From an uncultured Collinsella sp. (GTDB taxonomy: Bacteria > Actinomycetota > Coriobacteriia > Coriobacteriales > Coriobacteriaceae): a stretch of DNA of 19,674 nucleotides. Positions 1-7,291 of the stretch are shown piece by piece. The translations under genes were made by a program, and so were the position numbers. Positions within the stretch are counted from its first letter, which is position 1, and each line of letters opens with the position of its first letter. Location of the stretch: the NCBI GenBank assembly GCA_902470095.1, contig CABRFG010000043.1, forward strand, positions 1 to 19,674. Reading direction: 5' to 3'. Below the pieces are notes generated by a model, which searched no databases, was not told the origin of the DNA, and saw only the letters and a list, made by a program, of their open reading frames with translations.

Positions 1-14
1 CCGGCCCCCGCCGG
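1..14 (-). terminator. possible asd terminator stem (cut by window edge)
   Basis: A CCGGC/GCCGG stem with a CCCC loop lies 10 bp beyond the asd stop codon. It sits at the window edge, so neither a T-run nor further pairing can be seen. It is a plausible part of the lysC-asd terminator, but only weakly supported. Confidence 0.3.
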
Positions 15-24
15 ACAGGTCACA

Positions 25-1050
25 CTACTCGCAGAGCAGCTTAGCGATCTGGACGGCGTTGGTTGCCGCGCCCTTACGGATTTGGTCGCCGCAGCACCAG
101 AAGGTGATGCCGCGCGCAGCCTCGGGGTTCGAGATGTCGCGGCGCACGCGGCCGACCCTAATCAGGTCCTGGTCGGAGGTGTCCATCGGCATGGGGAAGC
201 GGTCGTGTGCATCCTCGGCAGCCATATCGTCAACCAGCTTCACACCCGGAGCGGCAGACAGCGCGGCACGAGCCTCTTCCACCGTGATGTCGCGCTCAAA
301 CTCGAGCGTAATGCTCTCGGAGTGCGAGCGCAGCACGGGCACACGCACGCAGGTGCAGTTCACGCGCAGCTCGGGCAGGTGCATAATCTTGCGACCCTCG
401 TTTTGCAGCTTCATTTCCTCGGAAGTAAAGCCCTCCTCCTTGACGCCGCCAATCTGCGGGATCAGGTTGCTCGCCAGCTGAGCGGCAAAGGCGCGCGGCT
501 CGGGAATCTCCTCGCCACGGCCCAGGGCAGCCAGCTGAGCCTCGAGCTCGGCCATACCGGGGGCACCGGCGCCCGAAGCTGCCTGGTACGTCGAAACGAT
601 CATGCGCTTTACGCCGGCGAGCTGATGCAGCGGCCACGTGGGAACCAAGCCGATGATGGTCGCGCAGTTGGGATTGGCGATCAGGCCGTGATGCCACTTG
701 ATATCATCGGCGTTAATCTCGGGCACGACCAGCGGCACCTCGGGATCCAGACGGAAGGCGTGGCTGTTATCGACCACGACGGCGCCGCGCTTGACGGCCT
801 CGGGCAGCAGCTCCTTGGCGATATCGTCGCCGGCAGCGCCGAGCACGATGTCGCAGCCCTCAAAGGCCTCGGGGCAAGCCTCTTCGATCACAACCTGCTC
901 GCCGCGGAACTCGACGGTCTTGCCCGCAGAGCGCGCGCTCGCCAGCAGCTTGAGCTTGCCGACCGGAAACTCCTGCTCGTTGAGGCACTCAAGCATCTGG
1001 GTGCCCACGGCTCCCGTCGCGCCCAAAATAGCAACCGTGTACTGTTTCAT
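25..1050 (-). CDS. asd: aspartate-semialdehyde dehydrogenase
   Basis: This enzyme reduces aspartyl-4-phosphate to aspartate semialdehyde with NADPH, the branch point to lysine/diaminopimelate, threonine and methionine. The 341-residue product has the N-terminal nucleotide-binding loop GATGAVG (residues 10-16). The catalytic cysteine is C129 in NPNCAT, the STYQAASGAG segment is near 153-162, and the active-site histidine is H243 in RSHSES. Length and motif order are normal for the family. I chose the ATG at 1050 because a GGGGGAAG Shine-Dalgarno precedes it by a few bases; an in-frame upstream start at 1137 would add 29 residues before the Rossmann fold and is unlikely. It lies downstream of lysC on the same strand, separated by 172 bp containing a strong hairpin, so it may be read both from lysC and from its own promoter. 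Confidence 0.96.
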   Translation of the reverse strand: MKQYTVAILGATGAVGTQMLECLNEQEFPVGKLKLLASARSAGKTVEFRGEQVVIEEACPEAFEGCDIVLGAAGDDIAKELLPEAVKRGAVVVDNSHAFRLDPEVPLVVPEINADDIKWHHGLIANPNCATIIGLVPTWPLHQLAGVKRMIVSTYQAASGAGAPGMAELEAQLAALGRGEEIPEPRAFAAQLASNLIPQIGGVKEEGFTSEEMKLQNEGRKIMHLPELRVNCTCVRVPVLRSHSESITLEFERDITVEEARAALSAAPGVKLVDDMAAEDAHDRFPMPMDTSDQDLIRVGRVRRDISNPEAARGITFWCCGDQIRKGAATNAVQIAKLLCE

Positions 1051-1124
1051 GCTTCCCCCTTTAAAGGTTGTGGCTTTTGCCCGCACGCCGAGCAGGCCGA
1101 TTATTGTTGCCAGTGTATACAAGA

Positions 1125-1151
1125 ACGGGGCGGGCACGAAACCCGCCCCGT
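1125..1151 (-). terminator. hairpin between lysC and asd
   Basis: A perfect 10-bp GC-rich stem (ACGGGGCGGG / CCCGCCCCGT) with a 7-nt loop, followed on the minus strand by TCTTGT. It lies about 70 bp after the lysC stop and 75 bp before the asd start. It looks like an intrinsic terminator or partial attenuator. Beside it (1152-1174) is a short imperfect repetition of cgaaac units with no known role. Confidence 0.6.
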
Positions 1152-1222
1152 CGAAACGAAACCGAAACGAAACGCCCGGCAGCAGATTTTTGGGACATCC
1201 TAAAAATCTACCGGGATGAAAA

Positions 1223-2611
1223 CTACTTGTGGAGTGCGGCCAGGGTAGGCTCGAGCGGCTCGGTGGACTCCAGGTCGGAGACCTTCACAATGCCGTTTTC
1301 GTCGGAAAAGGCACGGTAAATGGTCTGAATCGCCAGATCAAAGTCCTTCTCCTCCACACCGATGATGATGTTGATCTCGTCGCAGCTCTGCGAAATCATG
1401 CGCACGCTCACGCCGGCCTGGCCAAGCATGCCAAACAGATGGCCCGAGATGCCCGCGCGACCGCGCAGGTTACGGCCGACGGTCGCGATAAGCGCCAGGC
1501 CCTCGACAACCTCAATCTCGAGCGGCTCGACCTCCTGCTGAATGTCGCCCACGAGCGAGTACAGCGAATCGTGAACGTCCTGCTCCTGCACCACGGCGCC
1601 AAAGCGGTCGACACCGGTGGGCATGTGCTCGACGGAAACGCCATAACGCTCGAAGACCGAAAGCGCGCGGCGCATAAAGCCGACGCGGGGCTTGGTGCGG
1701 TCGCGGGCGACGTTGATGGCGACAAAACCGCGCTTGCCGGTCACGCCGGTAATGATGGGCTCTGCCTCGCCCTCGTCAGCCGTCTCGCTAATGATGGTAC
1801 CGGGGTCCTGCGGCGCATTGGTGTTCTTGATGACCAGCGGAATACCAGCCTCGCGCACGGGGAACACAGCCTCCTCGTGCAGAACGCTTGCGCCCATGTA
1901 AGAAAGCTCGCGCAGCTCCTCGTAGGTAACGCGCGCAATGGGCTGAGCCTCGGGAACAATACGCGGATCGGCAGAATAGAAGCCCGAAACGTCGGTCCAG
2001 TTCTCGTACAGGTCGGCACCCAGGCACTTAGCCAAGATCGAGCCCGAGATATCGCCGCCGCCACGGTCGAGCAGCTTGATCTGGCCCTCACGCGTCGCGC
2101 CGTAGAAACCGGGCATAACAAAGCCACCCTGCTGACCGTACTCCTGCACCAGCTCGGAGGTGCGATTCATGCTGAGCGTACCGTCGTGATGGAACGCCAC
2201 AACCGTCGCGGCGTCCAGGAACGGCAGGCCCAAGTACTCGGCCATCAGACGAGCGGTGAAGTACTCGCCACGGCTTACGAGCTCCTCGGTGGAGTAGCCG
2301 CCCGAGCGGGCGCGCTCGGCAAAGGCCGCGAACTCCTCGCGGATGGGATAGGTGAGCTCCAGCTCGTCAGCAATATCAAAGTAGCGCTGGCCAATGTCCT
2401 CGAGCAGTTCCTCGCACGACACGTGATACTTAACGTGCGCGTTAACCAGGTAGAGCAGGTCGGTCACCTTGGTGTCGCCCTTAAAGCGGCGACCGCAGGC
2501 GGAAACCACCACAAAACGGCGGGCAGGGTCGGCGTCGACGATGGCCTTGATCTTCTTGAAGTGTTCGGCGTCGGCGACCGACGAGCCGCCAAACTTGGCA
2601 ATCTTAATCAT
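1223..2611 (-). CDS. lysC: aspartate kinase (aspartokinase)
   Basis: Phosphorylates aspartate to aspartyl-4-phosphate, the first committed step of the aspartate pathway. The 462-residue protein begins with the kinase signature KFGGSSV (residues 6-12). It continues with SRGEYFTARL, which contributes to the aspartate-binding region, and DRGGGDISG followed by the ENWTDVSGFYSADPRI segment typical of the amino acid kinase fold. The last 150 or so residues form two ACT-like regulatory units (around GVTGKRGFVAINV and EGLALIATVG), so feedback inhibition by lysine and/or threonine is expected from the family. The start is the ATG at 2611; GAAAGG lies about 13 bases upstream, a rather long spacing. It is divergent from thrC with only 104 bp between start codons, too little for a lysine riboswitch, and none is seen. 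Confidence 0.95.
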   Translation of the reverse strand: MIKIAKFGGSSVADAEHFKKIKAIVDADPARRFVVVSACGRRFKGDTKVTDLLYLVNAHVKYHVSCEELLEDIGQRYFDIADELELTYPIREEFAAFAERARSGGYSTEELVSRGEYFTARLMAEYLGLPFLDAATVVAFHHDGTLSMNRTSELVQEYGQQGGFVMPGFYGATREGQIKLLDRGGGDISGSILAKCLGADLYENWTDVSGFYSADPRIVPEAQPIARVTYEELRELSYMGASVLHEEAVFPVREAGIPLVIKNTNAPQDPGTIISETADEGEAEPIITGVTGKRGFVAINVARDRTKPRVGFMRRALSVFERYGVSVEHMPTGVDRFGAVVQEQDVHDSLYSLVGDIQQEVEPLEIEVVEGLALIATVGRNLRGRAGISGHLFGMLGQAGVSVRMISQSCDEINIIIGVEEKDFDLAIQTIYRAFSDENGIVKVSDLESTEPLEPTLAALHK

Positions 2612-2663
2612 GGGCTGGAGGTTACCTTTCTAAAAAGCCTCTGCGAACCTATTTTGCGCGCTC

Positions 2664-2679
2664 TGATACCATGGTTTCA
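2664..2679. promoter_or_regulatory. near-palindrome in the lysC-thrC divergent region
   Basis: The 16 bases TGATACCATGGTTTCA form a palindrome with a single mismatched pair. It sits about 50 bp from the lysC start and 37 bp from the thrC start, so one protein bound here could control both genes. No known operator was recognised and the promoters on either side are not obvious. It could also be chance. Confidence 0.3.
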
Positions 2680-2715
2680 CCGATTGGGACCAAGGCATCC
2701 GAGGAGCAGTGTTAT

Positions 2716-4233
2716 ATGGGAACTTATCATAGTACACGAGGACGCACTTTATCGTGCTCAAGTAAGGTGGCAATCCGCACCGGCATCGCTCCCGACGGGG
2801 GTTTGTTTGTCTCGGACGAGCTCGGCACCCAGCAGGTCGATATCAGCTCGCTTGCAGATAAATCGTACTTTGAAATCGCTCAAGATGTGTTGGGATTGTT
2901 ACTGAATGATTACACGGCCGAAGAAATTTCGGCGTGTGTCGACGAGGCATACCGCGGCACGTTCGCGAGTGAAGAGGTTACGCCGCTCGTCAAACTCGAC
3001 GCCGCACCGGGTGCCGACGCCCCTCAGACCTATGTGATGGAGCTCTTTGGCGGCCCCACGAGCGCCTTCAAGGACGTCGCCCTGCAGATGCTCCCCCGCC
3101 TCATGGCCCGCACCCCTGCCAAGGATGGCGGCGCCGAGCGCATCATGATCGTCACCGCCACGTCGGGCGACACGGGCAAGGCCGCGCTCGCCGGCTTTGC
3201 CGACGCTCCGGGCACGGGCATCACCGTCTTTTATCCCGAGGGCAAGGTCAGCCGCGTCCAGAACCTGCAGATGTCCACGCAGGAGGGCGACAACGTCGCC
3301 GTCTGCGGTATCCGCGGCAACTTTGACGACGCCCAGAGCGCCGTCAAGCGCATCTTTGCCGATAAGGAGCTTGCCGAGCGTCTGGAGGCCGCCGGCACGG
3401 TGCTTTCGAGCGCCAACTCCATCAACGTCGGCCGACTGGTACCGCAGGTCGTCTACTACTTTGCCGCCTATGCGCAGCTGCTGCGCGCCGGCGCCATCGA
3501 GGCTGGCGACGCCGTAGAGTTCTGCGTACCGACCGGCAACTTTGGCGATATCTTGGCCGGCTACTACGCCAAGCGCATGGGTCTGCCCGTCGCCAAGCTC
3601 GTCGTGGCGAGCGACAAGAACAACGTGCTTGCCGACTTCCTGACCACCGGCGTTTACGACCGTAACCGCCCGTTCTTCACGACCATCTCGCCGTCGATGG
3701 ACATCCTTATTAGCTCCAATCTGGAGCGCATGCTCTACTTCCTGTCCGATGGCGACTGCGAACTCGTTGCCGGCCTTATGGAGCAGCTGGCACAGACTGG
3801 TCGCTACGAGGTTCCCGCCGACCTGCTGGCAAAGATTCAGAGCGTCTTTGGCTGCGGTTGGGCCAGCGAGGACGAGGTCCGCGCTGCCATCAAGAGTTGC
3901 TGGGATGCGAACGGCTACGTGATCGACCCGCACACCGCTTGCGGTTATCACGTCTTTGAGCAAGTCGCCCCCGCCGAGGGCGCCAAGGCCCGCGTGCTGC
4001 TTTCGACCGCAAGCCCCTACAAGTTCCCGCGCGCCTGCTGCGACGCTCTGGGCCTCAACGTTCCCGAGGACGACTTTGAGGCTATGCGCGTACTCGAGCA
4101 GGCCACCAACACGGTCGCCCCGACCCAGCTCGCCGAACTCGAATCCAAACCCGTCCGCTTCGAAGACGTCTGCGACGTAGCCGACATGGCCAACTACGTA
4201 GAGCAGGCTGCAAAAAAGATGGCTACCAACTAA
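2716..4233 (+). CDS. thrC: threonine synthase
   Basis: A PLP enzyme that converts O-phosphohomoserine to threonine. The 505-residue protein starts MGTYHSTRG, the N-terminal STRG pattern of the long threonine synthase subfamily. The PLP-binding lysine is expected at K119 in PTSAFKDVALQ. TATSGDTGKAAL is the phosphate-binding glycine-rich loop, and NSINVGRLVPQVVYYF and PTGNFGDILAGYYAKRMG are also diagnostic. I chose the ATG at 2716 because GAGGAG lies 9 bp upstream and the STRG motif follows at once; an in-frame ATG at 2671 would add 15 atypical residues and overlaps the palindrome. It is followed by a strong hairpin, then by thrB on the same strand 203 bp away. Confidence 0.96.
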   Translation: MGTYHSTRGRTLSCSSKVAIRTGIAPDGGLFVSDELGTQQVDISSLADKSYFEIAQDVLGLLLNDYTAEEISACVDEAYRGTFASEEVTPLVKLDAAPGADAPQTYVMELFGGPTSAFKDVALQMLPRLMARTPAKDGGAERIMIVTATSGDTGKAALAGFADAPGTGITVFYPEGKVSRVQNLQMSTQEGDNVAVCGIRGNFDDAQSAVKRIFADKELAERLEAAGTVLSSANSINVGRLVPQVVYYFAAYAQLLRAGAIEAGDAVEFCVPTGNFGDILAGYYAKRMGLPVAKLVVASDKNNVLADFLTTGVYDRNRPFFTTISPSMDILISSNLERMLYFLSDGDCELVAGLMEQLAQTGRYEVPADLLAKIQSVFGCGWASEDEVRAAIKSCWDANGYVIDPHTACGYHVFEQVAPAEGAKARVLLSTASPYKFPRACCDALGLNVPEDDFEAMRVLEQATNTVAPTQLAELESKPVRFEDVCDVADMANYVEQAAKKMATN

Positions 4234-4245
4234 ACCCCTTATTAA

Positions 4246-4265
4246 GCGCCGGCGAAAGCCGGCGC
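4246..4265 (+). terminator. thrC terminator
   Basis: A perfect 8-bp stem GCGCCGGC / GCCGGCGC with a GAAA tetraloop, beginning 13 bp after the thrC stop and followed by a pyrimidine-rich ACCTTCTTTC stretch. This is a stable GNRA-capped intrinsic terminator. It may reduce read-through into thrB. Confidence 0.75.
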
Positions 4266-4311
4266 ACCTTCTTTCATCAGATAACCCCCGGGATGGTGAC
4301 GAACGCGCACA

Positions 4312-4423
4312 GCGTGCCTGGCTGTTTAGTTCGTCGCGAGTTCCGCACGCAAAGGAAAGCACTTAATGTGCTTTCCGTCTTGCGTAGGACTGCCCGAGCA
4401 GCGAACTAAATAGCCAGGCACGC
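4312..4423. repeat. 112-nt nested inverted repeat before thrB
   Basis: Outer arms of 22 bp (4312-4333 and 4402-4423; GCGTGCCTGGCTGTTTAGTT then CG in the left arm) pair with a single G-T wobble. Inside lie a second stem ACGCAA/TTGCGT (4347-4352 and 4380-4385) and a 9-bp GGAAAGCAC/GTGCTTTCC stem with a TTAAT loop. The right arm ends right where the thrB ribosome binding site CCAGGAGG begins. It may be a transposase-mobilised palindromic repeat (MITE/REP type) or a 5'UTR structure affecting thrB translation. Sequence alone cannot separate these. Confidence 0.8.
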
Positions 4424-4436
4424 CAGGAGGACTCAC

Positions 4437-5318
4437 ATGATCAAAATCACCGTCCCAGCAACCAGCGCCAACCTAGGCATTGGCTACGATACCCTCGGCA
4501 TGGCCGTCAGCCTCTACTCGCACTTCACCTTCGAGCGCGCCGACAAGCTCACCATCACGGGCTGCCCCGAGGAGTTCCAAAACGAGAATAACCTGGTCTA
4601 TGTGAGCTTTGTCGATGCTCTGGCCGCGTGGGGCGAGCCGGCTTTCCCCGTTGCCATCGACATTCAAACCGACGTGCCCGTCGCCCGCGGCCTGGGTTCC
4701 AGCTCCACCTGCGTCGTCGCCGGCATTATGGCGGCCGCCGCGCTGACGGGCCACACCGTCGACCGTGCCGAGCTCGTCCGCATTGCAACCGAGGTCGAGG
4801 GCCATCCCGATAACGTCGCCCCCGCCATCCTGGGCGGCGCCGTCTGCTCCTTTACGCCAACCGACTCGCTGCCCCAGTGTCTGCGCTACGAGGTAAGCGA
4901 TCGCTTGCGTTTTATTACCGTAATTCCGCCCTACGAGGTGCATACGAGCGAGGCGCGCAAGGTTGTGCCGCAGGAGATTCCACTCTCCACCGCCGTATGG
5001 CAAATGGGCCGCATCGCCGGCATGACGCGCGGCCTGGAGACCGGCGACCTTGACCTGATTGCTGCCGCCAACGACGACCGCATCCAGGAGCCCTATCGCC
5101 GCCGCCTCATCCCCGACTACAACGCCGTGCGCGACACCTGCCTTAACGGAGGCGCCAAGACCATCTGGATCAGTGGCTCCGGCTCGACCCTCATGGCCGT
5201 GACTGACGACACCATCGTGGCAAAGTTCCTACAGGTCAAGCTGCGTGAGCAGTTCCCCAAATGCGACACGCACATTCTGACGTGCGACACTGAGGGCGCT
5301 CAAATCGAATACCTGTAG
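4437..5318 (+). CDS. thrB: homoserine kinase (GHMP family)
   Basis: Phosphorylates homoserine with ATP to O-phosphohomoserine, the substrate of ThrC encoded just upstream. The 293-residue length is typical. GHMP motifs are in order: PATSANLGIGYDTLGMA at residues 7-23, the ATP-binding loop ARGLGSSST at 83-91, EGHPDNVAPA at 121-130, and the third motif SGSGSTLMA at 246-254. The start is the ATG at 4437 with CAGGAGG 6 bp upstream. It is collinear with thrC but separated by a terminator and a long inverted repeat, so its expression may be uncoupled or attenuated relative to thrC. Confidence 0.96.
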   Translation: MIKITVPATSANLGIGYDTLGMAVSLYSHFTFERADKLTITGCPEEFQNENNLVYVSFVDALAAWGEPAFPVAIDIQTDVPVARGLGSSSTCVVAGIMAAAALTGHTVDRAELVRIATEVEGHPDNVAPAILGGAVCSFTPTDSLPQCLRYEVSDRLRFITVIPPYEVHTSEARKVVPQEIPLSTAVWQMGRIAGMTRGLETGDLDLIAAANDDRIQEPYRRRLIPDYNAVRDTCLNGGAKTIWISGSGSTLMAVTDDTIVAKFLQVKLREQFPKCDTHILTCDTEGAQIEYL

Positions 5319-5344
5319 CGCCCTGCCTCATTGCTCTCACCGGC

Positions 5345-5455
5345 CCCCTTGGGGCTTCCCCTGAAAACGTCCTCGATCATGAATTGCCCCGTCGTGCGCT
5401 TCGCGCGACGGGGCAATTCGATCTGCGGATTGTTTTCAGGGGAAGCCCCAAGGGG
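5345..5455. repeat. 111-nt two-tier perfect inverted repeat after thrB
   Basis: Outer arms of 24 bp (5345-5368 and 5432-5455; the left arm opens CCCCTTGGGGCTTCCCC) pair without a mismatch. Inside, a 14-bp perfect stem GAATTGCCCCGTCG / CGACGGGGCAATTC (5381-5394 and 5406-5419) is extended by a T-G wobble and a GCG/CGC pair to about 18 bp. The element starts 26 bp after the thrB stop. The inner stem could serve as the thrB terminator, but no T-run follows it. The outer arms are longer than termination needs, which suggests a mobile palindromic unit. Confidence 0.85.
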
Positions 5456-5732
5456 ACCTGCGCAGCCTCGACAGGATAGTCGCATTCACTTTTAATATTG
5501 CGTTCCTTCGGAGTAACGGACAAGGAGCCTTCACGATACGGAAAGATTTGGGGGCAAAGCCTCTGGCCTCCCCTACGTTAACTTCACTGGCGGCGGCTAC
5601 AGGGACCTACACTCTGGAAAGTCGCCGGGCTGATTTTTTTGGCTTCTATTTGATAAAGGCGCACTTCCCAGCATCTCATTCGCCCTATAGCTCTGTTTTA
5701 ATTTTTAATTGATGATCGATGCGTGGCGTCAT
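5456..5732. other. stretch without a convincing gene
   Basis: No start-supported gene was found between the palindrome and the XRE regulator. On the minus strand, 5436-5606 is open for 56 codons without an ATG or GTG near its 5' end, and encodes a basic, protein-like stretch containing GEARGFAPKSFRIVK. It could be gene debris or part of the repeat element. The base composition becomes AT-rich from about 5630. Confidence 0.5.
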
Positions 5733-5996
5733 CTAATTATCTTCGCTACTCAAAACAGCCCCAAGTTTACGTACTAGCGTCTCAACAGTAATTCCGAGTG
5801 CATCCGCATAGACAAACTGCTCATAAACCCTAAGGCTGCGTTCCCCGGTCTCGACCTTTGAGATGAACGACTGAGGTACCCCCAGTTTCTTTGCGAGTTC
5901 AACCTGAGTGATACCTTGCTCCCGACGAATCTGGGAAAGGCATTTTCCGCATGTCCTGTTAGCATCAACGTTCATGCCGTTTACGCTATATTCCAT
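5733..5996 (-). CDS. small XRE-family helix-turn-helix regulator
   Basis: An 87-residue DNA-binding protein. Nearly all of it is one HTH_3/Cro-C1 domain: CLSQIRREQGITQVELAKKL, then GVPQSFISKVETGERSLRVY, then the DALGITVETLVRKL tail, which fits the five-helix fold. I chose the ATG at 5996; a TTG at 6011 is in frame but falls inside the 6001-6023 palindrome and has no ribosome binding site. Even the ATG lacks a clear Shine-Dalgarno. The likely operator immediately upstream suggests the protein represses its own gene and the divergent membrane-protein gene at 6097. No toxin or phage partner is adjacent. Its specific role is unknown. Confidence 0.85.
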   Translation of the reverse strand: MEYSVNGMNVDANRTCGKCLSQIRREQGITQVELAKKLGVPQSFISKVETGERSLRVYEQFVYADALGITVETLVRKLGAVLSSEDN

Positions 5997-5997
5997 T

Positions 5998-6026
5998 TTG
6001 ATATATCCCAAACTGGGATATATTTA
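5998..6026 (+). promoter_or_regulatory. promoter for the zinc-ribbon membrane protein gene
   Basis: TTGATA (5998-6003) and TATTTA (6021-6026) are separated by exactly 17 bp, a good sigma-70 spacing. They lead to the gene at 6097 with a predicted leader of roughly 65 nt. The spacer is almost entirely the palindrome at 6001-6023, so a protein bound there would block RNA polymerase. Confidence 0.6.
6001..6023. promoter_or_regulatory. palindromic operator between divergent genes
   Basis: ATATATCCCA-AAC-TGGGATATAT: perfect 10-bp arms around a 3-bp centre. It lies 5 bp upstream of the XRE regulator's ATG and inside the spacer of the rightward promoter. Position and symmetry fit an autoregulatory XRE operator that controls both directions. 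Binding by the adjacent regulator is inference. Confidence 0.65.
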
Positions 6027-6096
6027 TGTCACCAGCCATTCCGCTTATCAAAAATGCCCATCGCAGATTCACAGCTAGGAAGGAGCCTCGATAAAC

Positions 6097-7110
6097 ATGA
6101 ATGACGAGATGAAGGAGCCCGACGAGGAAAAGGCGCTCAGCGAGTCCGACGAGCGGAAGCCAGATTTCAAAGCCGAGCAGTTTTCTGATGGTGCTAGCGA
6201 CACCCCCTCCTCTGAAATTCCGCCATCAAACGAAGATGACGGCGCACGCAAAAATGAAGAAAACGACTCACTTCTAACGCGGGCCATTCATAAATTAGGC
6301 AATAAAAAACGAGCGGCAATCGCAGCTGCCGTGGCAGTTGTCATCATCTTCAGTTTGCCCATGATGTTTCCTCAGTTGTTTTGCACTCACAAGCTATGGG
6401 CCAATGCAACCTGTACAAGCCCTCGCACATGTAAAAGTTGCGGCAAAACCGAGGGGGAACCGCTTGGACACGAATGGGAAGAAGCAACGTGCACGGTTCC
6501 GAAGACCTGTCAACGCTGCGGTAAAACCGAGGGGGAACCCCTTGGGCATCAACCGGGCTCGTGGACTACCGAAGTTGACTACGTGGACGCCACCTCAAAG
6601 GAAATACGAGAATGCGAGAGATGCGGAGAGGTCGTTGACACCCGCAACGAGAAGGAAATCACATCTTTTCTTGGCGACGGAAAGTTTTCAATTTCCCCAA
6701 AAGGCTTTATTGATCGACTTAACGAGGAATTCTCCGATATCCCCAATTGCAGCAGCATGAATGCGGATTACGAACTAGACGATAGCGGCATGGGGCTCGA
6801 ACTTCAGATCAAAAACGGTTCAAAGATTGCCGGTATTGGAGGCTTCTTTTCGGACTCGAGTAACCCGGTGCTACTCAGCTATCTTGGATCCGAAAACTGC
6901 TTCAAAAACATAGTCATGTACTTCGAAAACTCCGACTATGCCGCGGCGACAGCATTGGCAACTATACAAGCAATCGATCCAACACTTTCGTTTTCAGACG
7001 CCAAGGAAGTTGGTGCTGCCTGCGTAGATACGCCAACTGTCAAAAATGGAATTACGTATGCAATCGTAGCTTCGAATGGAGAGTACTGGCTAAGCGCTCG
7101 AATTGAATAA
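6097..7110 (+). CDS. single-pass membrane protein with tandem zinc-ribbon-like repeats
   Basis: A 337-residue protein not recognised as a named family. Residues 1-65 are acidic and low in complexity (many E, D, S), then KLGNKKR. A single transmembrane helix covers about 72-93 (AAIAAAVAVVIIFSLPMMF). By the positive-inside rule the N-terminus is cytoplasmic and the rest extracellular. Two 26-residue repeats follow (104-129 and 130-155), each with ATC..P.TC..CGKTEGEPLGH, a cysteine/histidine pattern like a small zinc ribbon, then a CERCGEVVD pair near 173-181. Residues 190-337 form an unrecognised alpha/beta domain. The ATG at 6097 has AGGAAGGAG about 11 bp upstream. Base composition is clearly more AT-rich than the thr genes, which suggests transfer. 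Similar Cys/His repeats occur in Firmicute surface proteins; the function is unknown. Confidence 0.8.
   Translation: MNDEMKEPDEEKALSESDERKPDFKAEQFSDGASDTPSSEIPPSNEDDGARKNEENDSLLTRAIHKLGNKKRAAIAAAVAVVIIFSLPMMFPQLFCTHKLWANATCTSPRTCKSCGKTEGEPLGHEWEEATCTVPKTCQRCGKTEGEPLGHQPGSWTTEVDYVDATSKEIRECERCGEVVDTRNEKEITSFLGDGKFSISPKGFIDRLNEEFSDIPNCSSMNADYELDDSGMGLELQIKNGSKIAGIGGFFSDSSNPVLLSYLGSENCFKNIVMYFENSDYAAATALATIQAIDPTLSFSDAKEVGAACVDTPTVKNGITYAIVASNGEYWLSARIE
6406..6561 (+). repeat. two tandem 78-bp coding repeats
   Basis: Two in-frame 78-bp units (6406-6483 and 6484-6561) encode the Cys/His repeats of the membrane protein. The block aaaaccgagggggaacc is identical at DNA level in both copies, while the flanks differ, which points to a fairly recent or gene-converted duplication. 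Confidence 0.8.
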
Positions 7111-7192
7111 TTTTCTTTGATTACTAAATTCAGACGCCTCTTACTCGCGATATATTAAAACTCAACCCCTGGCAGCATCGTCAATCGAAAAT

Positions 7193-7224
7193 TGCCCCGC
7201 CGAGCACTTTAGCTTGGCGGGGCA
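7193..7224 (+). terminator. terminator after the zinc-ribbon protein gene
   Basis: A 9-bp stem TGCCCCGCC / GGCGGGGCA around a 14-nt loop, flanked by A residues on the left and TTT on the right. It lies about 80 bp after the stop at 7110. The ATTGCCCCG start of the stem matches the inner hairpin at 5381-5419, so the two may be related sequences. Confidence 0.6.
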
Positions 7225-7291
7225 TTTCAATATGAAAGCGGATTTAAATATCAACAAGGCCTGCACGCTCCAACGAGACAGCCGGCTTCGC

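Noticed and set aside
82..1203. Long open frame on the plus strand opposite asd
   Set aside because: It mirrors the GC-rich codons of asd, whose catalytic motifs are all present on the other strand, and has no ribosome binding site or recognisable domain. The same holds for the long antisense frames opposite lysC, thrC, scrB and the PTS gene.
2612..2715. Lysine riboswitch upstream of lysC
   Set aside because: The gap is about 104 bp, shared with the divergent thrC, too short for the known lysine aptamer, and no multi-stem junction is visible.
4293..4409. A 38-codon frame between thrC and thrB that might be a threonine leader peptide
   Set aside because: It has no clear ribosome binding site, no run of threonine or isoleucine codons, and coincides with the inverted repeat rather than with an attenuator layout.
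5996..6011. TTG start for the XRE regulator at 6011
   Set aside because: It lies inside the operator palindrome and lacks a ribosome binding site; the ATG at 5996 gives a complete HTH domain.
6406..6561. Tandem repeat read as a CRISPR or VNTR array
   Set aside because: There are only two units, they are in frame, and they encode a repeated Cys/His protein motif.
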